Positions 1 to 10,169 of a stretch of DNA of 64,000 bases are shown here, in pieces. The notes beneath the pieces are model-generated. The model worked only from the letters and a program-made list of their open reading frames with translations. It did not search any database and was not told the DNA's origin. Every line of letters begins with the position of its first letter. The stretch's first letter is position 1. Source of the DNA: Cylindrobasidium torrendii FP15055 ss-10. Taxonomy: Eukaryota > Basidiomycota > Agaricomycetes > Agaricales > Physalacriaceae. The position numbers were made by a program, and so were the translations under genes. The DNA lies in assembly GCA_000934385.1 (NCBI GenBank), contig KN880524.1, positions 1 through 64,000 on the forward strand, read 5' to 3'.

Positions 1-448
1 CCCATCCAACCAGGGCGCCTCTACCAACCCACTGATGTGGGTTCGGTAGCGTCGTTCTACCCCCTTGGAAGTGGCGCCTCTACTAACCCATTGATATGGG
101 TTCAGTAGCGTCGTCCGACCCCCAAGTTGGAAGTGGATCCCGATTCATACCACCCAAGTCGGGCGATTCTACCAATCCATGGATATGGGTTCGGTATCGT
201 CGTCCAGTCGACCTGGGGAGGGAGCTTGTACTGGGAGGATGAATACACTATCATGCCGGCTACCGAACCCATACTACAGTATGGACCATAGGGGAGTTCC
301 TCCGACACCGTGACGGTGCTCGGAGGTTACTTTATGTCCGACTACTCAGAAATGGCTCCTAATTTGGCGATGACCTCCCCTTGGGTACTGGTATTTGTAC
401 TATTGAACGTCAACAGTTAGAGTGTCAGACACTTAGGATAGCAAATCA
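1..448. other. Gene-free left edge with degenerate repeats
   Basis: No credible coding region is seen on either strand; the open frames are short and resemble nothing. The stretch holds three imperfect copies of a hairpin unit (21-49, 80-108, 169-197) and an inverted 12-base piece of the same unit at 260-271, next to another short palindrome (269-284). This looks like remains of mobile or satellite-like DNA, but no family can be named. Confidence 0.6.
21..197. repeat. Three copies of a hairpin-forming repeat
   Basis: Each copy reads CTAC(C/T)AA(C/T)CCA, a 6-base loop, then TGGGTTC(G/A)GTA(G/T), so the arms pair with one bulged C. Copies lie at 21-49, 80-108 and 169-197, each followed by CGTCGT-like sequence; copies 1 and 2 also share GCGCCT before the hairpin. 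In copy 2 the left arm changes C to T and the right arm changes G to A at the paired position, which keeps the stem. An inverted partial copy (CTACCGAACCCA) is at 260-271. Function is unknown. Confidence 0.6.
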
Positions 449-456
449 TAGCATAC
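449..456. repeat. Target-site duplication, left copy
   Basis: TAGCATAC directly before the left inverted repeat; identical to 1087-1094 directly after the right inverted repeat. Confidence 0.88.
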
Positions 457-1086
457 TAGGGTGGCGGACCTAACCCCCAAAACATGGGTACCGAGCATAA
501 GTACCGGTACTGTACCGTACCGTACCATGTACTGTACACCCCTCGCCGGCAGGGTAGGTACAGTACCTATCACATGACGCAATCACGTGACCTTATTGCG
601 TGCAGCCTTCGGATCACGGCGCGGAGTCGCCGGAGCGGGAGGCGGGACGATCGGCGGGCATCCAACGACGTTTGGGGGAGTGGCATGGCTTTCGTTGGGC
701 TCCCCGAGGGCTGTAGCTTTGGTATATAGTTGAAAGGTGTTAATGAAAGAGTTTTACGGTCAATTAAAAGCCATAGGGCCAATGTGAGGCTGCTCAAAGA
801 ATGTCTTGATCCTGCAGGGATTGCGGGGTGAAAAGCCGTCATTAGTGGCTCATCAGCGTTGGATCGTGTCCTATCAGACCTTCAATAGTGTAATATGCAC
901 GCAGACGCAAGAAAAACCGGAGAATAGCGCGAAAAACAAGCAAAACGCGAGGTGTGGCGCAGGTCACATATTTCCATCACGTGCCGGTACAGTACGGTAC
1001 AGTACGGTACGGTACACCCCCCCTAAATTGAGCATAGGTACGGTACCGGTACTGTACCCCCCGGGGAGCATAGGTCCGCCACCCTA
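457..1086. mobile_element. Non-autonomous hAT-like inverted-repeat element (MITE)
   Basis: The element is 630 bp and has perfect 16-bp terminal inverted repeats: TAGGGTGGCGGACCTA at 457-472 and its reverse complement at 1071-1086. It is flanked on both sides by the same 8 bases, TAGCATAC (449-456 and 1087-1094), a textbook target-site duplication. An 8-bp duplication together with ends starting TAGGG fits the hAT superfamily (end consensus YARNG). Inside each end are many short GTACC/GGTAC repeats (484-540 and 984-1057), as expected for subterminal transposase-binding repeats, and a GAGCATA(A/G)GTAC motif occurs near both ends. There is no transposase frame, so it would need one supplied in trans. 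Perfect ends and duplication suggest recent insertion. The hAT assignment is inference; the element boundaries are seen directly. Confidence 0.88.
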
Positions 1087-1094
1087 TAGCATAC
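1087..1094. repeat. Target-site duplication, right copy
   Basis: TAGCATAC directly after the right inverted repeat; identical to 449-456. Confidence 0.88.
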
Positions 1095-1138
1095 GTTCTT
1101 GGTGCCCACGCCGTACACCTCTTCAATCTTGAACGAGC

Positions 1139-1143
1139 AAAAA
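1139..1143 (-). terminator. Pol III terminator of tRNA-Lys
   Basis: A run of five T on the minus strand, 10 bases past the 3' end of the tRNA gene, is the usual RNA polymerase III stop signal. Confidence 0.75.
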
Positions 1144-1153
1144 TGTAATAATA

Positions 1154-1236
1154 GCCCACCGCGAGGGTCGAACTCGCAGCCTTCAGATCGCCTAGTCGTA
1201 AGAGTCTGACGCTCTATCCGATTGAGCTAGGCGGGC
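1154..1236 (-). tRNA. tRNA-Lys (anticodon CTT) with 10-nt intron
   Basis: Read on the minus strand, the sequence folds as a full tRNA. The acceptor stem is GCCCGCC paired with GGTGGGC (one G-T pair), the D arm contains TAGCTCAATCGG, and the T arm has GTTCGACCC. The anticodon arm is CAGAC-TCTTA, then ten extra bases (CGACTAGGCG), then ATCTG. Removing the ten bases, which start one base after the anticodon at the canonical intron site, gives a normal TCTTAAT loop with anticodon CTT for lysine. The mature length is 73 nt before CCA addition. A T-run follows at 1139-1143. The gene lies 67 bp outside the right end of the inverted-repeat element. Confidence 0.95.
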
Positions 1237-1346
1237 TCCCTCGCTTTCCAAAATTTGAGCATTCAATGTATCAGTCTGTGTTTGATCACATTTCCCGGTA
1301 CCAATACGTTCAGCCTCTATTCTACAAGCTTTGTACTCTGCTCACC

Positions 1347-2437
1347 ATGTCACTCAGCCGTCTGAATCGACTGGCATCCCGAAGTCTACTACAGAGGACG
1401 ACTGGTAATCAGAGACGTCTGAACTCATACGTTTCTGCATACTCCGAAAAAATCAAGCAGCGAACTCAACAGTAAGTCAAATTTAAACTGACGTGAAGGT
1501 ATCGTCCTCACCACATTCATAGGACTGGTAAATCTGTGGAGGAGCTCAAGATTGAGGGAGAGGGAAAACTCGAAAATGAGAGGCGCGCTGCAGCTGCTGC
1601 CATGCGTGCGATGCTGAAGTCGGCGCATGAGGCTGATGTTGCCTCGTCCGGCGCGTCAACAGACAAGGATCACGTCCCGTCACGAAAAGACAGCTCCCCT
1701 GTCAAGGTGCGCAGTTGAAGTTTCGAAAAGACCTGCTGCTAAGCTCCATTCAGCCTCTTTCAGACATCTTGCGGCTGCCCAAGATCGCAAAGGCGAAGCC
1801 TGAGCAAGTCAGCGCGTTGTGGACTGCGTATCACGCATCCCGGTCTGAGGGCACTGGCCGTGGATACCTCTGCGCATCAATCCCTCTTCCTATCTACGAG
1901 AAGATGTCGGCAGTGGGCGCGAAATACCCCACATTCGTTGTACCCTTGGCACGTCCGGACGCCGACGAGCCTACCAACGCGGAGAAGACAAACTACGAAT
2001 TCTACTTCATGCAATGGAACTTCCATGAGGCCCCGCCTGTTCCCTCGCCTTCGGACGATCCATTTGACGTGTCTGGTCTGCGCACACCGTCCCCCAACCC
2101 GCCTACCTCGACTATCATCTTCACACCACTGCAAGAGTACAAGCTACGCCAGTCCTTTGCGACGCCATATCTCATCCTAACACATTATACCGACTTGGCT
2201 CATTCACACGGGCAAGTCCTTCTACGCGGAGAAATCACACCGACAACCGCCGGGTCGGGTTACATGCTCGCGCAAGAAGACGCGCAGCGCCTTGCCATGT
2301 CCCTGCAGCAATTTTACGTCTGGGGAAACAAAGATGGTGGTGGACCCGAAGGCGAGCAATTGCTGACCAAGTTCCACACACAGCCTGAAGAGTTCAAGTG
2401 GGAGGATCTGGTCAAGTTTTATAACCAAGCTCCTTAA
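1347..2437 (+). CDS. ATP11: Mitochondrial F1-ATPase assembly chaperone Atp11
   Basis: Atp11 binds the free F1 beta subunit in the mitochondrial matrix and helps build the F1 part of ATP synthase. Three exons are inferred: 1347-1471, 1523-1706 and 1754-2437, giving about 330 residues. The start ATG at 1347 (context CACC) opens a basic, Ser/Arg/Leu-rich presequence (MSLSRLNRLASRSLLQR) typical of matrix import. The second intron (1707-1753) has a CTAAG branch site and TTCAG acceptor; it joins SSPVK to PLSDILRLPK as in homologues. The C-terminal domain shows the family blocks NYEFYFMQW, TPYLILTHYTDLA and QQFYVWG, and ends with the HTQPEEFKWEDLVKFY block that matches human ATPAF1. An in-frame ATG at 1266 exists but would bury the presequence. 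The stop is only 65 bp from the stop of the convergent kinesin gene, so 3' ends probably overlap. Confidence 0.93.
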
Positions 2438-2502
2438 AGCTCCTGGACTATAGATGTAAGGTCTCCAACTACATATAATACGAACTGAATCTACGAAACT
2501 AC

Positions 2503-5197
2503 TCAACGCAAAAACGGTGATGTCGTCTTGATTCCCAGCGCAGCCATACCCTCTTCGAGACTAGCAAAACGCGAGAATTTTGGACGTGTAGGTGAAGGTG
2601 GAGGCGACATATCGCTATCCGCGCCATCGTCTTCCGTGAGCTCTTTCCGTACGGGTGAATGGTCAAATACAGCTTTCGCTTTCCTAGGGCTGTCGAAAGC
2701 GCCCGACTTGTACATAAATTCAAGTTTCGCGTCAAATCTGCGTTCTGCTTTGTCTCTCTGTGCATCATCAGCCCGGAAACGGTGAAAAGTCAAAACAACA
2801 CAAACCTCTTCTTGTATGCGGGCTTGGTTCCTTTCGTCATGTTCTTCCCATTCTTTCTCGAACTTTTTGACGACCTCTCTGCGCACTTCCGCTTCGCGTG
2901 CAGCCGAACCCACGTCCATTTCCCAGAGCTGGTAAGTCTCATGAGGACTTGAAGAGTATCAAGCAGGGTTACCAAAAACGAACCTGTAAACGCAAACGCT
3001 CAATCTCTTCGAACAAGGCGTTGACTAGCGGATTTTGAGGGTAGTCGTCCTCCTCTTCAACAGTATCCATCAATTCGTCCACTGAACACCATTAGCACGT
3101 CCTGGCAGCTGCAAATTCAAATTCACTCACATTCAGTGACCTCAATAATGGCCTCCTTTTCTTTGGCTGCACCACCCAGTGAAAGTGTGACTTTCCGCGG
3201 GCGTGTAGGTGTCTTGGGTGAAGCCATGATACTCTCGCGAGCCATGGGCGCCTTTTGCACTGGAGCAGGCGCAGGGGCAATGCGAACGTCGCGAGCGAGG
3301 GCAGCAAATTTCATGACATGCGAGTTTTCATCATAGCTTGTATCGGAAGGGTTGACATTCACAATCATGACCTGCACATTGCGTTAGGCTAGGCTTTTCA
3401 TCAATGAGGCACGCACCGTGCGTCCATCTCCCACAAAGTAGTCGGATAATATCAAGGTTAGTTTGCTGTGGGTGAAGGGAACAATGGCAAGAGTCCTCTT
3501 GACATCTCTGCTGTCCACACGCGTTGTTAGCTCTGAGGATAGGCTCATTCCGTATTTCTTTTGGTTTGAACGGATGGTTTCTAGGCACTGGCCGAGCACC
3601 ATGAGTGAGTTGTTGATATTTCCAGCCTCCTTCAGACGGTCTCCACTTGTATGTGTGTACTTGGTGCGCTCAGATCCAGCAAGATCAACGAGGGTTAACC
3701 TTGACACTTGGAGCGATGTAGGGTCCTAGAGAATGTCAAGTCCAACAACTCATGGCTGTACGTTATTTCATACATTCTTTTCTCCCCGATGTCCGCGCAA
3801 AACTTTGATGAACACCATTCCATGACTTCGTGAGCTGACCTGGTTGGCCAAGGTGCCGTAGACGCGCCGTCGTTGCTGGCCGAGGTTGATGAGGAGCTTG
3901 GCTTCGGCAGCATTCTGGACATGGAATTGGCGAAGCCCTGCGATAAACTTGCCTCCCGACCCTGCCTGTTGTTCGTCGTCGGAGGGGGGAGACGTTTTCA
4001 AGGCCAGTGCTTGACGAAAGACCTGGGTGTTGGATCGCGGAATATTAGACTTCCCAATTCCTGGCGTCTCCTTGATGGTGTCGAGTAGATCATAAACCTT
4101 TTCGTTGTAGACTTCCGCATAGGATAACCATATGCTATAATCGTAGTTTCTATCGACTGGAAGGGCTGTTTTGTCGACGTCAGGATTATCTGTGAGGTAG
4201 TCGCCAATGACCTCCTTCAGAAGAGGTTCACGCAGTGCGACGCTGGCAGCATCATCCGGCGTAGCCAACTCGACGCCATGGAGCCGGGCAGGTTTGTACT
4301 GAGGTGATGTTAGTTATCTATGGCATAGATGATAAAATGGACCAGATGCAAAGCAAAAGGCTGTTCAACATTTGGGGTGATTCGAGCAGCGTTCTCCGCT
4401 AGTTTGTGGGAACTACTGCCTGAATCGTCCTCAATTTGAACAGCCCTGTGGCTTGCCCCTGGTGATGGAACAACTTGCCTTGACGGTGCCACGCAGCCCC
4501 TCAGTGCTATTAAATAGGACGTCGATACATCGTGGAAGTACGCCGGCAGTACCAGCTGTCGAGCCACCTTGCATAGTATATGTTTTGCCGGCGTTCGTTG
4601 CTCCATACGCAAAAAGCAGAGAGTTTTGGCCGTGTAACACATCCTTTACGAGGGGTAGAGTTGTTTCCTTGAAAAAATCGGCCTGGCCGGCATCCTCGAA
4701 TACTCGTGTAAACGCGTATGTTGCGGGAGGCATTACGGACGATGTACGATATGAGCTTCGATTTCTTTCCGGTTCGGCCATTTCGACGGTAGTCTCGTTG
4801 ATGCATCTAAGGTATGGCATAGGAACGGTGTCATCTTCGTCGAAATTGGGGCGGATGCGAAGATAAGCCTGTCCAGACGTTAACCGGCAGTCAAGTGTGA
4901 TGTCCAACCACGCACCTTAATGACCTCGGAGTCTTCGATAGATGGCTGAGCGGAGGCTGCAGTTTTTGCTGTAGTGGCTCTCGGTGCAGGCTTCTTCGTT
5001 GCCGCTACTTTAGTCGTGCTCGATGCTTTAGTCGTAGTTGTGCCTGTCTTGGGAATACTACTCGTCGACGATGGGCCTGCTTTTGTCGTTGTCCGCGTCG
5101 TGCGAGTCACCGGCGCGGGGACACCAGTGGCAGGCTTCGCCGTTCCCGCCTTGTTTCGTGTTGTGGCGCGTGTTGTCGGGGCGGATCGTTCGGTCAT
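2503..5197 (-). CDS. Kinesin-6 family motor protein
   Basis: A plus-end motor of the kinesin-6 class (KIF20/KIF23 in animals, Klp9 in fission yeast), which acts at the spindle midzone in anaphase and cytokinesis. The ATG is at 5197, followed by a low-complexity Thr/Lys/Ala-rich head of about 90 residues. The first intron (4869-4915) joins SEVIK to AYLRIRPNF. Motor motifs in order: P-loop GATNAGKTYTMQG, switch I NQVSSRSH, switch II LVDLAGSERTK, then FTHSKLTLIL and the end of the motor VNVNPSDTSYDEN. A charged, probably coiled-coil stretch (EVRREVVKKFEKEWEEHDERNQ) and a Ser/Pro tail follow, total about 800 residues. Joins around 4275-4480 are uncertain: the clean donor there is GC (AAG|GCAAGT at 4478) and the middle piece may be exon or intron. 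One intron near 2790 is 48 bp and stop-free. It shares a 152-bp promoter with KNL1. Confidence 0.9.
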
Positions 5198-5349
5198 GGT
5201 TGCCGTCAAGTCGAGGAATACACGCTCACGTGGATCGCGTTTTAGTGGTGATCATGTGACAACATTGCCTGTTTGTTTCGTTCCACCATCTACTATATAC
5301 CCATCTGAAAGGGCATTTTGCTTAATTCTCCTGACGATACCCATCAAAT
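5198..5349. promoter_or_regulatory. Bidirectional promoter between kinesin-6 and KNL1
   Basis: The two start codons are 152 bp apart, so one short region must serve both genes. It holds a CACGTG E-box near 5228, a TCGCGT box (5235-5240) resembling the core of the fungal MCB cell-cycle element, and TATATA at 5294-5299, 51 bp before the KNL1 ATG. Which elements work is not known. Confidence 0.6.
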
Positions 5350-8300
5350 ATGGCGGTCAAAGATTCCAGCCGGAGAAAGTCTGTCGCTGCCACCGGCCAC
5401 GCGCGCCAATCCTTGGTGCCCAGACACCGCCGCAGGGCTCACAGTGGAGTGGGCGTCCCCGACCTCAGCCCTCTGGCACGTTCGAGACTATCTGTGCGTG
5501 GCCTCTAGCCATGAACAACATGATCTAATGCACCCCAGGCGCCGTTGAAAGGCATTCTCAAAATGAAGGCTCGCCTGAGTGATGATACTACCACCACCAT
5601 ATCCGCATCATCCAGCAAGAGTTCTGCGCGTCCATCGGTCGCTTCTGCCGATGCTGATAATGCAAGCCAGACAATGGATTTCACACAAGATTATCAGGCT
5701 CCTGTTCACGACAACTTCACGCGTAAATCTCTTGGGCGGCGTGTCAGTTTCAGTCAGAATGCACAGGTCCGACTATTCGACAAGGTAGACAACACAAATA
5801 GTACTGGATCCCCCCAATCATCACCAGCTGCTCCTTCTTCGGATCCCGCAGAACCAAGTCCAGCACCAGCAAACGACGAGAATGCATACTCTCGAGCCAA
5901 TATTGCCCAACGTCGCAGCTCAATTCGATTCTCATTAGGCTCGGACATGGACCTTACCGATGGACCTGACAACGACCAGTCGTTCAGTGATATGTCAGAC
6001 GATTTCGGTGATATTGACACCGCCCATCTTCCCACTGCAGATGACCCTGTGCCCGACTCTGACCCAGAGGCAGAGCCGGAGCGCGACCCAGACGACTCGG
6101 ACGATATTTCGTTGGACTCTTCGCAGGATATCGGCGACGAAGAGTCCCGCAAGATGGAGTATGCCGTTCCAGTTGGGCAAGCTCTCAACCCCGCAGCTCA
6201 AGATCCTGTTTGGCTCGAATTACAAAAGGCGACCCATGCAGGAAAACCTGAAAATGAAGAAGACGAAGAGGAGGACATGGAATTAGACGATTCCCTACCA
6301 GTGAACTTCGCGAGTAAAGCAAAGAAGCGAATATCGCTTGGACTGGGCGCATTAGACGAGCTGAAGGGACGTCCATCTCTGGGCTTTGGGGATGATTCTT
6401 TTTCGAGCGTGGAAGATAGTCTAGACGGAGACATGGACGGAGGAGACGACGGCGAGAAGACGATGAATCTGAGCAAGATGTATGCCCGAGCAAGTCTCGG
6501 GGGTCGTCTCAGCGAAGCAATGGACGAGTCGGAAACGTATGGCCAAATTTTACCTCCTCCTTCCCCCCAACCACCTGCTCGTACTACAACTGTGCCTGCC
6601 TCTTTACCACCAGAGCCCCCTGCAACGACCACGTCTACCGTACCCTCGGGGTCTTCGTTGTATCCCACCAATCTTCTTCGTAAAGAACAGCCAATATCAT
6701 CCGTCTTTCAACCTCCGCCTAAATCTAACAGTCAAGCGACTCCCAAGCCTACCAGCACCCCGCGTCAGCCAGGACCATCGCTGACAACACCTTCGACTTC
6801 ACGGATACCCCAGCCAAGTAGTGTCTTCTCGCGACCGGAACCCAGACCCTCTAGTGTGCCCCCCACGCCAACCTTCCGCCCCCGCTCTCCATCGAAGGGA
6901 CTTCCTAGTACAACACCTTTGCGTCCACCAGCAAAGACCTACACTGCTGCTTTTGCGCCACCCACCTCACCCAAGAAACCCACGGTCACGCCTCTCAAAC
7001 GGCTTCTGCCTCCAGATGAGAATGCTGTGAATGGTCGAACCCCGATCAAGCGCCCGAATGTCCTACAAACACAGACTACAACCCCTGCAGCACCTCCGCC
7101 GAAACCAGCTGCGCCTCCCCCGGTCGTGCACCCACTTCCGTCTACCAAGAAGGCGCCCTTTGAACCTGCATCAGATGGTCCACCTGTGCCTGCGCCGCCT
7201 GCGCCGACTGCACGACGTACATCTGGATATTTTGCTCGTCGACGGAGCAGCGTCGCAGGAGGGTCCCTCCAGCCGCAGCCGTCCACGAGCAAGCCACAGG
7301 CGGGTCTTGGACGCCTTAGCATGGGCGCTGGTGCATCGAACGACGCGGTAAATCGTACCAATGTAGATGCCATTACAGACCACCAAATGGACGAGAATAC
7401 CCCAATCGCAACGCCTCAACAAGATGAGGAAATGACCGTTCCTCCTCGCGAAACTCCAGCGGAAGAACCTCCTCTGGTCGAGGACGAGCAAGTGCCAATG
7501 GAGGAAGATGCTCCCGAACCACCCGCTGAAAACGAGGTTGAGGACACCGTACGCACTTTGGCCGTATCGTTGAACTTCAGACGCTGACTTTGTTTTTTAA
7601 GCCCACGATTTCCATCAACCAGTTTATGCAGATGACGGGTATCCAGTTCATGGACAACCTCAGAGCGCCTAGGAAGTCTGTTCGGTCGACGAAGATGAGC
7701 CAAATACGGCCTCTCGAAAACATCTCGTTGTCAGAACAGGCTATGGCAGTCCTTCTCGAACTACCCCAACTCATGTTATATTCCCGCGTTGGTCATGAAC
7801 TCCAAGAGTGGATTACGCAGAATTCGGAGGTGTACTCGAAGATGGAAGAGGAAGCGCTTGAGGCGACACCCGAACTCTTCATTGAATACGCACGCGCAGA
7901 AGAGGACGAGCAAGCAGATCTAAGGGTCAGTTCTCATTACTCTTTCGCCATCTCACATCTAAACATAATTCTTCTAGCAATCTTTGGACATATTCCGTTC
8001 CAATGTGCGACTACAATCACGCGGAGCATGGTACGACTGGAAACATCAATGGTTGACTGGGATACACGCGACAGCTCAAGAATCTCGACAAGAATATGAA
8101 GCGGTTAGTGTGCATTGGCCCTCAGTGATGTCTTGACTCACTTATTATTCTTCAGGATGTCCACTTGGCCGAGTCTTTGCGGAAGCAAGCCGAGGCCGAT
8201 ACGGCTGCACTCGAAGCGGACTATGAGGCGCTCTCCCGCCAACTGGAGAAGGAGGAAGCCGAGGTTGCGGAGCTCGAGGGTTGCAACATGGAGTATCTCG

Positions 8301-9276
8301 AAGAATTGAAGTCGAGTCTCGCAGACCAAAAGTACGTCGTGTATGAACGCCGGATACGGTGTTTGACCTTTTTCTAGTGGTGTCATCGCGTCTCTCGAGG
8401 CGGAGGTCAGCCAAACCGAAGGAAATGCGGCTCATCTCAAGGAGCACTTGACACAAATACAGACCGAGATGAAGAGCAACCTTGATGCTCTTACCAAGGC
8501 AATGGGCTTATTACACGTATCGAAGGATAAACTGGAGAGGTCACGTCGCGAAAGTTCGCCTTCTATTTTTCCTGGCACTATCAGTCACTGACAATTCACG
8601 CAGCCCAACCACAGTCTCTCCAGAAGATCCACATGTGTGTCGTGACAAGCTACAAGCCGGCCCTTTTCGAATACGAATACGCGTCTCAATACCGTGTCCG
8701 GATACCCTGCTCTGACTTTGGCAAACCCATTCACGACAAAATCGAGATTGCCCATCTGGAGCGCATACAGAAAGACGAATTCGCGCCCCTCAACCAGACG
8801 TTCCTGGCCTGCGCGAACGACCTGGTGCGCGAAGATACACAACGCGACCTCCCTGGCGTCGCAACGGTGTTGCAGAACTATGTGGCAGCGTGCGAACAAC
8901 TGCGTCGGCAGTTCATTCATCTGGTCATTCGCTTCCCTCTGTACATCGTTCCTATTCCCTCTGGCGGCTTTGTGGCCAAGGCGGTCATCTTGTATCCTGT
9001 CCTTAAGAGCAGAGTCGCCGTAGAGTTTGTATTTGATCCACAAACGTTTTCGCGATGGCCATGCAGCGTGCGATCTCTTCAATTTGACGTGAAGGTTGCA
9101 TTTGGGAAAGCAGAGTAAGATTGAATTTCCCTTGTTCCGTGAGCTTTCCGCTGATAGCTTGTAGTCGAACAGCCATTGTCAAGGCAATCCAGGACGTTCT
9201 CATCGTGAAGACGCCCACAGACAATTATGCCTGTTTGACCGAGGCGTGTATGGAAGCCGCCGCCCTTTGGGATTAG
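5350..9276 (+). CDS. SPC7: Kinetochore scaffold KNL1/Spc7
   Basis: KNL1 (fungal Spc7/Spc105) links the KMN network to spindle-checkpoint proteins and PP1. The first exon is 5350-5493; the next resumes at 5539 with APLKGILK, so the PP1-docking GILK motif (residues 53-56) sits at the join. The second PP1 site RVSF is at about residues 116-119. MELT-like sites follow: MDFT (about 94-97), MDLT, MELD and MNLS. A long disordered Pro/Ser/Thr-rich middle leads, after an intron at 7549-7601, to the conserved Spc7 domain starting PTISINQFMQMTGIQFMDNLR, with the coiled coil around 8100-8500 (RKQAEADTAALEADYEALSRQLEKEE) and a C-terminal RWD-like part (MCVVTSYKPALFEYEYASQ). The last intron ends at TGTAG before TCGAACAGCC; the protein ends AAALWD at about 1,160 residues. 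Introns near 7925, 8104, 8330, 8545 and 9117 fit the frame. Divergent from kinesin-6. Confidence 0.93.
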
Positions 9277-9581
9277 TCTATTTACTATACATTGTATTTA
9301 TACCTGCACATCGCATCTTGTTTCTCAGCCTCGTCATGTACCAACATTTTTCTCTTGTTGATGTTTCCATTCCATCTTTTGACAGGGTAGCGAAGTATAG
9401 TAAATGCGTGCGAATAAAAGGAACGAGGACTAGATGCGGAAAGGTATGATAAAGGCAGCGATACTAAACAACCGAAAGCAGGGACTCTTGTAACGAAACT
9501 TGTGGGGATAGAAGACAACCATAGTTAACATGGCCTGAAGAACGAACAAAAGCCCATTTCGACACCTAATACTGAACATAC
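9277..9581. other. Short spacer between convergent genes
   Basis: 3' region between KNL1 and the unknown minus-strand gene. A minus-strand open frame at 9285-9518 has no recognisable features; it might be a last exon of the minus-strand gene (see there) but there is no support for this. Confidence 0.4.
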
Positions 9582-10169
9582 CTAGGGCAATATACACTCC
9601 ACACCCATCGATGTGTTGCCCTCAGATTCAGGAAGGATGGCAAGCACCGGTGTCAGCGAGGCAAGTTGTGCTTGAGTCTTCCGAGCGAGATGGACAACGA
9701 GGAATTTCCAAAGACCAGCAGCACTGCTTCCAGGCTGTTTGTGTTGTGCAGGAAGCTGAAGGGGTTTGAGGTGAAGCTGGCGTGCGGCGAGTTTACGGCG
9801 GGAAAGAACAGCGCCGATGGTCCACGCCCAGGCAGTAAGGGCGACAGTCTTTAGCGATGTCGTTTTGCTCTGCTTTCTGGAGGCGACGGTAGAAAGCTCT
9901 GGCAGGGACATAGAAGCACCAAAGGTGGGTGGGACGACAACTTGCTCGCTCTTCTTGTAGATGATAGACGACCTCTTGCGTCTGTGATCTTCGTGGGTCA
10001 TTGTCACGGTCGGTCTCAGGGAAGTGGAATAGAGTGTCTCTGGCCTGGTGAGGAGCGGCGGCGAGGAAATATCTGGCGATGCAGGAGGGGATTCTGTCGC
10101 TGCTGAGCTCGCGCAGCTCCAGCGCCTCGAACGAGCATCGTCTTCGACATTTGAGGTCGCCGTGGCCAT
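9582..10169 (-). CDS. Ser-rich protein of unknown function
   Basis: I do not recognise this protein. A single open frame of 195 residues starts MATATSNVEDDARSRRW at 10169. The first half is rich in Ser, Pro and Thr (SSAATESPPASPDISSPPLL) and should be disordered. The second half is basic with possible weak hydrophobic helices (LKTVALTAWAWTIGAVL, and later LWKFLVVHLA), which could hold a membrane or be a targeting region. The frame continues upstream of the ATG without another ATG in good context. The C-terminus is uncertain: donors near 9615-9640 could splice to further exons in 9285-9540, which would replace the last residues. Codon use and setting look native. That it is a real gene is inferred from its length and composition. 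Confidence 0.5.
   Translation of the reverse strand: MATATSNVEDDARSRRWSCASSAATESPPASPDISSPPLLTRPETLYSTSLRPTVTMTHEDHRRKRSSIIYKKSEQVVVPPTFGASMSLPELSTVASRKQSKTTSLKTVALTAWAWTIGAVLSRRKLAARQLHLKPLQLPAQHKQPGSSAAGLWKFLVVHLARKTQAQLASLTPVLAILPESEGNTSMGVECILP

Noticed and set aside
6939..7373. Gly/Ala-rich minus-strand open frame opposite KNL1
   Set aside because: It mirrors the Pro/Ser/Thr-rich disordered part of KNL1 and has no features of its own.
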